From Desulfobulbaceae bacterium (GTDB lineage Bacteria > Desulfobacterota > Desulfobulbia > Desulfobulbales > Desulfocapsaceae), in NCBI GenBank assembly GCA_024636345.1, contig JAGXHG010000030.1:1-64000 (forward strand): a DNA stretch of 64,000 nucleotides. The letters run 5' to 3'. The stretch's first letter is position 1. Each line of letters begins with the position of its first letter. Of the stretch, positions 35,780-43,600 are shown in pieces. Under the pieces are notes generated by a model. The model was not told where the DNA came from and made no database searches. It saw only the letters and a list, made by a program, of their open reading frames with translations. The translations under genes were made by a program, and so were the position numbers.

Positions 35780-35847
35780 TGATTGCATAGATTCAGGTAC
35801 CTGGAAAGTTTCTTCGTCTGCTTATTTTTAGAAGATAGAATAAATTT

Positions 35848-35995
35848 TTCAGGTTGAAAAGGGAACTTCGTGTAAATCGAAGACGGGCCCGCCGCTGTAA
35901 CCGGGGACAAGTTCCGCAAAAAGCCACTGTCTGGAACTGAGGATGGGAAGGCGCGGGGTGCGAAAGAGCCGGAAGTCAGAAGACCTGCCTGAATA
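35848..35995 (+). ncRNA. Cobalamin riboswitch aptamer
   Basis: The leader shows the order typical of the cobalamin class: GGGAACTTCG.TG near the 5' side, GCCGCTGTAACCGGGGAC in the middle, the B12-box region AAAAGCCACTG, then GGAAGGCGCGG and GAAGTCAGAAGACCTGCC at the 3' side. The outer stem forms between TTCAGGT and ACCTGCCTGAA. It lies directly before the cbiK gene and should shut the operon down when cobalamin is plentiful. Confidence 0.93.
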
Positions 35996-36052
35996 AAATT
36001 GGTATGACCTCGTGGACAGAGCCCATACCTGTGATTTCGGATATGAAGGGAG

Positions 36053-36092
36053 ATCCCGGATCAATTATTATAATTGGTCCGGGATTTTCTAT
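36053..36092 (+). terminator. Riboswitch expression-platform terminator
   Basis: ATCCCGGATCAATTAT pairs with ATAATTGGTCCGGGAT (one G-U pair) around a single loop base, followed by TTTCTATTTT. It lies 58 bp after the aptamer and before the cbiK ribosome site, so control is by premature termination. A GGTATG / CATACC hairpin at 36001-36029 is a candidate antiterminator part. Confidence 0.8.
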
Positions 36093-36128
36093 TTTCCCCG
36101 GACCAGATCAGCAAGGGGAAGGAACATC

Positions 36129-37115
36129 GTGCATAAATTTACAAAACTCTCAATCCTGTGGGCGCTCTGCTTTTTTTCGATTTATTCGATTGCCTGGGGG
36201 CGGGAACACAATAAGAAACAAACTCAGGCAGTGGTGATTGCTGCCTTCGGTACCACCGTACCAGAGGCGTTGACTGGCATTTTGAATGTCAGAGACCGAA
36301 TTAAACTACAATATCCGAACACCGAGGTGCGGATTGCTTTCACCTCCAACATGATCCGTTCTATCTGGCATAAACGTCAGCATGACCCTGATTATGTTAA
36401 AACACATCCTGCTGTTCCCCATGATATACTGGGCGTACAAGGGCCTCTGGCCACCATTGCCAACCTGCAGGATGATGGCTTTACCACCATCCTGATCCAA
36501 CCCACCCATGTTGCTCTGGGAGAAGAGTATCTTGATCTGGTTTCCTATGTGCAGGGACTGGCCAGTATCCACACCATTAAAGAGAAGAACCAGCCCTTCA
36601 AACAACTGGTGGTTGGCAGACCGGCCTTGGGCACCATGGGCGATATCCATCCCTATCCTCAGGATATCGAACTGGTTGCCAAATCCCTGTCTGCAGATAT
36701 CGATCAGGCCGCAAAGGCTGGCAGTGCCCTGGTGTATATGGGACACGGTAATGACTTTTTCCCCTCAGGCGGTTCCTATCTCCAATTTGCCGATACCATG
36801 AACCGTCTCAGCCCCCAGGTGAAGACCTATATCGGTACAGTGGAAGGATTCCCAAGCCTTGACTATGTAATCCAACAGTTGAAGAGGGACAAGGTGCGGA
36901 AGGTTCGGTTAAAACCCTTCCTGACCGTGGCTGGCGATCATGCCCAGAACGATATGGCAGGACCGGAGGCCGAGTCCTGGAAATCCATCCTGACCAGGGA
37001 AGGATTTGAAGTAACCCCGATTATGCAGGGAATGGGGGAAGTGGACAGCTTTGCCGATGTCTTTGTCCATCATCTGGCGGAACTGGCAAAAGAGCATGGA
37101 ATTCAATTGGACTAA
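36129..37115 (+). CDS. cbiK: Exported sirohydrochlorin cobaltochelatase CbiK (periplasmic type)
   Basis: This 328-residue protein uses a GTG start at 36129 with AAGGGGAAGG upstream; longer frames run through the riboswitch terminator. A signal peptide (LSILWALCFFSIYSIAWG) precedes the class II chelatase fold: VIAAFGTT near 30, the metal-binding His in IQPTHVALGEEYLDL and a second in LVYMGHGNDFF. It inserts Co(II) (or Fe) into sirohydrochlorin. A periplasmic CbiK form is known from Desulfovibrio. It heads an operon with an ABC importer, so the chelation and uptake steps may be linked. Confidence 0.92.
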   Translation: MHKFTKLSILWALCFFSIYSIAWGREHNKKQTQAVVIAAFGTTVPEALTGILNVRDRIKLQYPNTEVRIAFTSNMIRSIWHKRQHDPDYVKTHPAVPHDILGVQGPLATIANLQDDGFTTILIQPTHVALGEEYLDLVSYVQGLASIHTIKEKNQPFKQLVVGRPALGTMGDIHPYPQDIELVAKSLSADIDQAAKAGSALVYMGHGNDFFPSGGSYLQFADTMNRLSPQVKTYIGTVEGFPSLDYVIQQLKRDKVRKVRLKPFLTVAGDHAQNDMAGPEAESWKSILTREGFEVTPIMQGMGEVDSFADVFVHHLAELAKEHGIQLD

Positions 37116-37133
37116 AGAAAATGCGGATATTGC

Positions 37134-38162
37134 ATGTCATCTAAGTCACCTTTTATCCTGATGTCCCTGGCCCTGTTTCTGGCCGTGGCCATTATCCTGG
37201 CCACGGGTATGGGATTTCTTGCCATTGCACCTCTGGAGGTGATCCAGGTCGTATGGGCAAAGGTGCGCGGGGCAGGGATTGCAGCTGGTATCAATCCCAC
37301 TTTTCCCTTTGTCATCATGGAAGTACGACTGCCACGTATCCTGGCCGCGGCCATTGTCGGTGGCGGATTGGCAGTGGCCGGAGCAGTGTTTCAGGCCATT
37401 CTTCTCAATCCTCTGGCAGATCCCTATACTCTTGGGGTCTCTTCGGGTGCGGCCTTCGGAGCCTCTCTGGCCCTGGTTTTAGGTATCATGGGAATCACGG
37501 TTCCTCTTTTGTTTTCAGTGCCTCTCTTTGCCTTCATTGGTGCCATGACTACCTTGGTCGTGGTCTTTGCCCTGGCTGCCCCGGACGGCAGACTTTCCTC
37601 CAATACCTTGATCCTGTCCGGGGTGATTGTGGCCGCTATCCTCTCTGCCGGAATCGGTTTCATCAAGTATCTGGCTGATGAGCAGGTGGGAGTGATTATC
37701 TTCTGGCTGATGGGAAGCTTTGTGGGCAAGACCTGGTCTGATGTAACCTTGACCGCAGTCTTTGTTTTTCCTGGTCTGTTGTTGACGCTTTATTTTGCAA
37801 GGGATCTCAATATTATGGCCCTTGGCGGGCGGACGGCGGATACCCTCGGCGTTGACAGCCGCAAGGTGAAGAAGATCCTCTTGGTCTGCGCCTCACTGAT
37901 GACCGCCATCTGTGTCTCGGTTTCCGGTATCATTGGCTTTGTGGGGCTGATTATCCCCCATCTCCTGCGCCTCGTCTTAGGCCCTGATAACCGCCTGCTG
38001 ATTCCGGCCTGTTTCTTTGGCGGGGCCATTCTCCTGCTTACGGCTGACACCATTACCAGGGCCTGGCTGCCAACTGAACTGCCCATAGGGGTGCTTACCT
38101 CGCTGATCGGCGGCCCGTTTTTCTGCTATATCTTCCGTAAAAAACAGTTGGGACAGCGGTGA
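37134..38162 (+). CDS. FecCD/BtuC-type ABC importer permease
   Basis: This 342-residue protein has about ten membrane helices. The FecCD signatures are present: VRLPRILAAAIVGGGLAVAGAVFQ, NPLADPYTLGVSSGAAFGAS and GIIGFVGLIIPHLLRL. It forms the channel of type II importers for corrinoids, haem or iron chelates. The cobalamin riboswitch makes a corrinoid or cobalt-tetrapyrrole substrate most likely. Its stop overlaps the ATPase start by one base. Confidence 0.94.
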   Translation: MSSKSPFILMSLALFLAVAIILATGMGFLAIAPLEVIQVVWAKVRGAGIAAGINPTFPFVIMEVRLPRILAAAIVGGGLAVAGAVFQAILLNPLADPYTLGVSSGAAFGASLALVLGIMGITVPLLFSVPLFAFIGAMTTLVVVFALAAPDGRLSSNTLILSGVIVAAILSAGIGFIKYLADEQVGVIIFWLMGSFVGKTWSDVTLTAVFVFPGLLLTLYFARDLNIMALGGRTADTLGVDSRKVKKILLVCASLMTAICVSVSGIIGFVGLIIPHLLRLVLGPDNRLLIPACFFGGAILLLTADTITRAWLPTELPIGVLTSLIGGPFFCYIFRKKQLGQR

Positions 38163-38971
38163 TGGCCGTGGCTAAGAATAATATCCACACTGACCTGCTC
38201 TTTGCCATCAGTAAGGGCTGTTTTGCCTACAGGACAAACAACGTCCTTCTGGATATTGATCTGGATCTTGTTCCTGGGCAGTTTTATGGACTTATTGGTC
38301 CCAATGGTAGCGGCAAAACAACCCTGCTCGATCTGCTGACCGCTACCAGACCCTTGCAGAGCGGCCAGATAATGTTTCAGGGAAAGGCCCTTGCCGACTA
38401 TGCAAAAAAGGAGTTGGCCGTAAAGATTGCTCTAGTGCCTCAGCAGTTTGCCATGGGTTTTGACTTTACCGTATCTGATCTGGTGCTCATGGGTCGTTAC
38501 CCATACATTCCTCGGTTCAGTAATCCGTCTCAGCGGGATCTCGATCTGGTTGATGAGGCCATGCACGTCATGCAGATCCACACCCTGCGCCACCGATTGA
38601 TCACCGATCTGTCTGGAGGTGAGAAACAGCGAGTGGTGGTGGCCCGGGCTCTGGCCCAGGACACCGAGGTGTTGGTGCTAGACGAAGCTACCTCAAATCT
38701 CGACATCCATCATACTATTGAAATTATGCATGTTATCCGTAAACTTGTTCGAGATCAAGGCCGGACGGTCATTGCCGCCATCCACGATCTGAATCTGGCC
38801 GCGGCCTTCTGTGACCAGGTGATTGTTCTGAAAGAGGGTCGCATCTTTACGACCGGGCCGGTGGGTGAAGCCCTGACCGCCGATCTGATTACCGAGGTCT
38901 TTCAGGTGCAGGCCGAGGTGCAGGCTGCAACCCTTAATCACTCTCCACGTATCCATTACACATTGAGCTGA
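38162..38971 (+). CDS. BtuD/FecE-type ABC importer ATPase
   Basis: This 269-residue ATPase starts at the ATG overlapping the permease stop (TGATG). It has Walker A GPNGSGKTT near residue 42, the Q-loop in LVPQQFAMGF, the signature LSGGEKQR, Walker B VLVLDEATSNLD and the switch His in AAIHDLN. It pairs with the upstream permease. Substrate reasoning is as for the permease. Confidence 0.94.
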   Translation: MAVAKNNIHTDLLFAISKGCFAYRTNNVLLDIDLDLVPGQFYGLIGPNGSGKTTLLDLLTATRPLQSGQIMFQGKALADYAKKELAVKIALVPQQFAMGFDFTVSDLVLMGRYPYIPRFSNPSQRDLDLVDEAMHVMQIHTLRHRLITDLSGGEKQRVVVARALAQDTEVLVLDEATSNLDIHHTIEIMHVIRKLVRDQGRTVIAAIHDLNLAAAFCDQVIVLKEGRIFTTGPVGEALTADLITEVFQVQAEVQAATLNHSPRIHYTLS

Positions 38972-38972
38972 T

Positions 38973-39911
38973 ATGAATATTCCCTTTTATTTTTTTGTTC
39001 TGAGGAAAAAGCAGTGTTGCCGCTTGCTGCTTGCTGTTTTGCTTGTTATGAGCGGATGGCATCCCGCATCTGCCGCCATCCTGGTAGATCAGGAGGGAAC
39101 TTCGATCAGTTATGAAGTGCCTTTCATGCGGATTATTTCCCTTTATCCGGGCCATACCGAGAATCTGCTGGCGCTTGGTCTTAATCAGGAACTGATCGGG
39201 GTAACTGCTGGCGATGATGATCCGGCTGTCTCTGGCAGACCGCAGTTCAGTGCTAATGATACCTCGGAAAAATTCATTGCCGCAAAACCGGATCTTATCC
39301 TGATCAGACCGATGATCAGCCGTTCCCATCCTCATTTGGTAAAACAGTTGCAGGAGGCTGGTATCGTCCTTGTCTCTCTTCAGCCAACCACTATTGAAGA
39401 GATGTTCAGTTATTGGCAAAGCTTGGGTGAGCTTACCGGCCGAGCCGATGAGGCTGCGGCCATGATCCAAACATTCAGGAGTGAGCTTACGGCTCTTCAG
39501 AAGATTCGAGACATGGTTCCTGTGAATAATCGGCCCAGAGTTTATTTCGAATCCATTCATGCAAAAATGAAGACCTTTGCCCCATCATCTATTGCAGTTT
39601 TTGTGCTTGAAAATGGGGGTGGGGTTAATGTCGCAGCCGATGCCACGGCCAGACATTCCACCAATATTGCCGCTTATGGTAAAGAACGCATTCTGTCCCA
39701 TGCGGCAGAGATTGATATCTATCTTGCCCAGCAGGGCCAGATGAACCAGGTAACTAAGAAAATGATTACTGAAGAACCAGGGTTCAAGGCAATTAAGGCG
39801 GTACGCGAGGGGAAAATCTGTCTCATCAATGAAGAACTGGTCTCACGTCCGACCATGCACCTGCTTGAGGGGATCAGGCAGGTACGCAAGATGCTCTACC
39901 CGGGGAATTAG
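38973..39911 (+). CDS. BtuF/FepB-type periplasmic substrate-binding protein
   Basis: This 312-residue exported protein has a signal peptide ending near ASAA. The two-lobed metal-chelate binding fold shows MRIISLYPGHTENLLALG at the start, KPDLILIRP in the first lobe and YLAQQGQMNQVTKKM in the second. It follows the ATPase gene by one base. It should capture the tetrapyrrole or corrinoid and deliver it to the permease. Confidence 0.92.
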   Translation: MNIPFYFFVLRKKQCCRLLLAVLLVMSGWHPASAAILVDQEGTSISYEVPFMRIISLYPGHTENLLALGLNQELIGVTAGDDDPAVSGRPQFSANDTSEKFIAAKPDLILIRPMISRSHPHLVKQLQEAGIVLVSLQPTTIEEMFSYWQSLGELTGRADEAAAMIQTFRSELTALQKIRDMVPVNNRPRVYFESIHAKMKTFAPSSIAVFVLENGGGVNVAADATARHSTNIAAYGKERILSHAAEIDIYLAQQGQMNQVTKKMITEEPGFKAIKAVREGKICLINEELVSRPTMHLLEGIRQVRKMLYPGN

Positions 39912-39978
39912 GCTTTTTTGTTTTTGAAAAAATACGAGAATTAGCTGTTTTCATTAAAAATTTACTATTTAATTTGTC

Positions 39979-40710
39979 ATGCGCGCAACACTTCATATTA
40001 TCGGTGTCGGTCCTGGTGATCCAGGACTTCTGACTGTCAAGGCCCTCAACGTTCTGTGCCACTGTCCGGTCATCGCTACACCCAAGGCCTCGCAGCATGG
40101 ACATTCCACGGCTCTTTCCATTGTTCAGCAAGCTCTCTCTGCCGGCGAGATGAATGGGAAAGAGGTCGTGGAGCTCCATTTCCCCATGAAAAAAATTCAC
40201 CTGGGTCAGGAGCCGGATCCAGAGGTGCTGCAGGCCTGGCAGGATGCCGCCGGCAGAATTTTTGCCATTCTCAGTCAGGGAAAGGATGTTGCCTTTCCGA
40301 CGCTCGGTGATCCCGCTATCTATTCCACTGGCTACTATCTTTATGCGACCATTATGGAGATGCATCCGGAGATCAGGGTACAGTTTGTGCCGGGAATCTC
40401 GGCCATGAGCTCCTGTTCCGCTACTACTCACACCCCCATCTGTCTTGGTGATGATATGCTGGCGGTCGTTCCTGCAACCTTCAGCGACAGCCGTCTCAGG
40501 CAGACCCTGGAGAGCTTTGATACCATCGTCCTGATGAAGGTACACCGGGTCATTGATCATTTGATCGGGTTGTTGAGTGAATTAAAACTTCTGGATAAGG
40601 CTGTACTGGTAGAAAGGGTCGGTATGGCAGATGAGCGGGTTGTCTCTGATCTGTTGGCTATTTCCGGACAGGTGCATTATTTTTCCACCATCATTGTCAG
40701 AAAAAAGTAA
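39979..40710 (+). CDS. cbiL: Precorrin-2 / cobalt-factor II C20-methyltransferase
   Basis: This 243-residue tetrapyrrole methylase starts ATLHIIGVGPGDPGLLTVKAL, the SAM-binding GVGPG motif. It has TLGDPAIYSTGYYLY and FVPGISAMSSCSA, which are typical of CobI/CbiL. It adds the C20 methyl in corrin ring synthesis. It is the only ring-building enzyme in this operon. With CbiK it brackets the early anaerobic (cobalt-early) path. Confidence 0.94.
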   Translation: MRATLHIIGVGPGDPGLLTVKALNVLCHCPVIATPKASQHGHSTALSIVQQALSAGEMNGKEVVELHFPMKKIHLGQEPDPEVLQAWQDAAGRIFAILSQGKDVAFPTLGDPAIYSTGYYLYATIMEMHPEIRVQFVPGISAMSSCSATTHTPICLGDDMLAVVPATFSDSRLRQTLESFDTIVLMKVHRVIDHLIGLLSELKLLDKAVLVERVGMADERVVSDLLAISGQVHYFSTIIVRKK

Positions 40711-40806
40711 TTTGCGGAATATGATGCTTCGTGATAGCCTTTATGTATACTGTTGTTGTATGGGGGTAATTTTCAATTAATTATCTGGTTTGAGCAGGAG
40801 GGTTTT

Positions 40807-41412
40807 ATGATGAGGTGGAGAAGAGGCAGTGTACTGGCGCTTGCGATATGTATGGGAATGTTGTCCTGTGGCCCTGTTTTTGCAGATGAGGTGACGGATT
40901 CGATCACACAGGGATTGGAGCAGTATAAGAAGGGAAGTTACGCGGAGGCCATGAGCAGTCTCAATTATGCGTCGCAGAAAATCGGTCAGATGAAGGCTGA
41001 TGCCTTGAAGGTGCTTATCCCGCAACCCCTGTCCGGTTGGACTGCCGATGAGGTGGTTTCTCAGGCGGCGGGAACAGCAATGTTTGGCGGTGGTCTTTCT
41101 GCTGAGGGACGATATCACAAAGGAGATCAGGGCAGTGTCACTGTCAAGATCGTCACGGACTCTCCTTTGCTGCAGAGCATGATGATGTTGATCAGCAATC
41201 CCATGTTTGCAAGCTCCAGCGGCGGCAGGCTCGAAAAGATTAATGGCCAGACAGCCATTGTTAAATATGAGAGGCAGGAAAAACGGGGTGATATCAATGT
41301 GGTCATCGCCGGTAAGGTGCTGGTTACAGTGGAGGGCAACGATGTGAGCCAGGATGATATTATGGCCTATGCCAAAGCGGTGGATTACGATAAGATATTG
41401 GCTATACCGTGA
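40807..41412 (+). CDS. Exported protein of unknown function
   Basis: This 201-residue protein starts at the ATG 40807 with GCAGGAGG upstream; earlier starts have no site. A signal peptide ends near VFA. A short helical part (SITQGLEQYKKGSYAEAMSSLNYAS) resembles half a TPR, and a beta-rich C-terminal domain ends in DKILAIP. I do not recognise a family. It lies about 100 bp after the cobalamin operon, with its own terminator following. Confidence 0.8.
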   Translation: MMRWRRGSVLALAICMGMLSCGPVFADEVTDSITQGLEQYKKGSYAEAMSSLNYASQKIGQMKADALKVLIPQPLSGWTADEVVSQAAGTAMFGGGLSAEGRYHKGDQGSVTVKIVTDSPLLQSMMMLISNPMFASSSGGRLEKINGQTAIVKYERQEKRGDINVVIAGKVLVTVEGNDVSQDDIMAYAKAVDYDKILAIP

Positions 41413-41476
41413 TTTTTCGGTAGGAATCTGGCTGATTGAGTGAGGACGATTTATGTCCTCTGTTGTTTCAGAACCG

Positions 41477-41527
41477 AAAAGGGCAGGATGGACTTTGAGT
41501 AAAAGTCTATCCTGCCCTTTTTTTTAT
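41477..41527. terminator. Bidirectional terminator between the unknown exported gene and thrC
   Basis: AAAAGGGCAGGAT pairs with ATCCTGCCCTTTT around an inner ACTTT / AAAGT stem, followed by a T8 run. It serves both convergent genes. Confidence 0.9.
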
Positions 41528-41616
41528 TCTCGGTGATGACTCGAGGGGGAAATAATCAGATCCTTCCAGATTTTTTCCACGGTCGAAATGACAAAGTTAC
41601 AAAGGCGGCACGGCTG

Positions 41617-43014
41617 TCAGTGCTGCAGGGCATGTTGTCGGATAAATTCCTGGATCAGATTGCGATCGGCTTCCATCAGCTCACAGCGGGATTTCTTGTC
41701 GGCAAGATCGGCTATGGCTTTTGGTAATTCAAGTGGGACGCCGATGGCCTTTTCCACAGTCTCACTAAATTTCGCCGGATGGGCCGTGGCCAGGCAGATG
41801 GTTGGAATTCCTTTCTGCTGATGGATGAGGGCTGCATGGACTCCCACTGCCGTGTGCGGATCAAGAATATATCCGTGTTCCTTGTAAAAAAGTTGGATGG
41901 TATCCAATACTTCCTGTTCCGAGGTGGCGGTAGCCACAAAGTCACGTCTGATCTGGTCGCAGGAGCTTGAGAGGTCAAGCTTGCCTGTCTTTGCAAAGTG
42001 CAGCATAGCGTCTTTGGTGCGGACTGGATTTTCATCCATGAGGTAGTAGAGATAGCGTTCAAAATTGGAGGCGGCCTGGATGTCCATGGAAGGACTGGAG
42101 GTTGCCACCACTTCACCCAGTGAGTAATCACCGTGTGTGACAAAGCGGGTGAGAATATCATTGGTGTTGCTTGCCAGAAGCAGCTTGCGGATAGTGCCTT
42201 CCGGCAGCATTCGTTTGGCGATGTATCCGGCAAAGATGTCACCAAAATTGCCAGTGGGTACGGCAAAGTCCACGGCCTTGTCCTGCTCGTGGCGGTTGAT
42301 GTGCAGGCAGCTGTGGACGTAATAGACGACCTGGGCCAGGACCCGCGCCCAGTTGATGGAATTGATCGCCCCCAGGTTGTATTTTTTCTTGAAGTCGATA
42401 TCGTTGAAGATGGCCTTGACAATGGCCTGGCCGTCATCAAAGGTTCCGCGGATGGCAATGTTGAATACGTTGGCATCGGTGACCGTGGTCATCTGCTGTT
42501 CCTGGACCGGGCTGACCCGTTTGTGGGGATGGAGGATGAAGATATTGATCTTTTCCTTGCCCCGGACCCCGTAGATGGCGGCACTGCCTGTATCGCCGGA
42601 GGTAGCTCCGATGATGTTCATCACCGCATCGTTTTTCTTCAGGAGATATTCAAAGAGATTGCCTAGGAATTGCAGGGCGACATCCTTGAATGCAAAGGTC
42701 GGGCCGTGAAAGAGCTCGAGAATATGCAGGGTCCCCTGATGAATCAAAGGGGTGACCTCGGCATGGTCAAAGGTGGCGTAGGAGCGATTGATCAACTCTC
42801 GCAGGTCACTGTTGGGAATGTCGTCAATGAATCGTGACATGACCTCAAAGGCCAGTTCCGGATAGGAAAGATCCTGCCAGGAAGCATAGGTCTCGCTGCC
42901 GATACGAGGGATGGTACGTGGCAGGAGCAGGCCGCCGTCTTCGGCCAGGCCCATCATCACGGCCTCAGTAAAGGGGATGGGGCTGATACCGCCCCTGGTG
43001 CTTATGTATTGCAT
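41617..43014 (-). CDS. thrC: Threonine synthase
   Basis: This 465-residue PLP enzyme converts O-phosphohomoserine to threonine. The N-terminus MQYISTRGGISPIPFTEAVMMGLAEDGGL, the PLP lysine in HGPTFAFKDVALQ (about residue 110) and the phosphate loop GATSGDTGSAA are present. Length matches the longer fungal/gammaproteobacterial class (class II). It is followed on the minus strand only by a terminator. Confidence 0.97.
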   Translation of the reverse strand: MQYISTRGGISPIPFTEAVMMGLAEDGGLLLPRTIPRIGSETYASWQDLSYPELAFEVMSRFIDDIPNSDLRELINRSYATFDHAEVTPLIHQGTLHILELFHGPTFAFKDVALQFLGNLFEYLLKKNDAVMNIIGATSGDTGSAAIYGVRGKEKINIFILHPHKRVSPVQEQQMTTVTDANVFNIAIRGTFDDGQAIVKAIFNDIDFKKKYNLGAINSINWARVLAQVVYYVHSCLHINRHEQDKAVDFAVPTGNFGDIFAGYIAKRMLPEGTIRKLLLASNTNDILTRFVTHGDYSLGEVVATSSPSMDIQAASNFERYLYYLMDENPVRTKDAMLHFAKTGKLDLSSSCDQIRRDFVATATSEQEVLDTIQLFYKEHGYILDPHTAVGVHAALIHQQKGIPTICLATAHPAKFSETVEKAIGVPLELPKAIADLADKKSRCELMEADRNLIQEFIRQHALQH

Positions 43015-43064
43015 AATGATCGTTGTCTGGGAAAAGGGCTTCCCTGAGAAGAGTTGTTGTTGGT

Positions 43065-43454
43065 TTAAGAGAGGGTTAAAAGATCGTCAATGTCTACGGG
43101 CCTGGCGTCATGCCAGAGACCTTCCAGATCGTAAAACTTCCTTTGTTCATGGTAAAAAATATGTACGACTACGTCATCAAAGTCAAGAAGAACCCACATC
43201 CCTTCCTCCATACCCTCGGCATGGGAGGCGCTAATGCGCTTGGAGCGCATCTCAGCTTCAATGGTCTCGGCCAGACCCTGGACATGCCGGGTAGAGCGGC
43301 CATTCATGATTACAAAATAATCTGTAAATGAGGAAATCCCTTTGACGTCAAGGACGACCAAATCCTCGGCCTTGGCGTCGAGGGCGACGCGTGCGCAAAT
43401 TCTGGCCAATTCCAGACCGCTTTTATCTTGATACTCTTTCTTCAGTCGTTGCAT
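43065..43454 (-). CDS. rsfS: Ribosomal silencing factor RsfS
   Basis: This 129-residue protein has the RsfS/YbeB core: AEDLVVLDVKGISSFTDYFVIMNGRSTRHVQGLAETIE, then WVLLDFDDVVVHIFYHEQRKFYDLEGLW. It binds L14 and blocks subunit joining in starvation. It lies 50 bp upstream of thrC on the same strand. Confidence 0.96.
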   Translation of the reverse strand: MQRLKKEYQDKSGLELARICARVALDAKAEDLVVLDVKGISSFTDYFVIMNGRSTRHVQGLAETIEAEMRSKRISASHAEGMEEGMWVLLDFDDVVVHIFYHEQRKFYDLEGLWHDARPVDIDDLLTLS

Positions 43455-43600
43455 AAATGTTATGCCCGTGTGGGCTCCTTTATTTTAGGTGAAATCAAGT
43501 ACTTATATTGGATTATTGCTGCTGGGGCGCAGAAGAAAACCAAAAATGATTTGTTCAGCGTCTCAGCATGCGAACAGTTTGTTCTCAGCAAAAAGAATAA

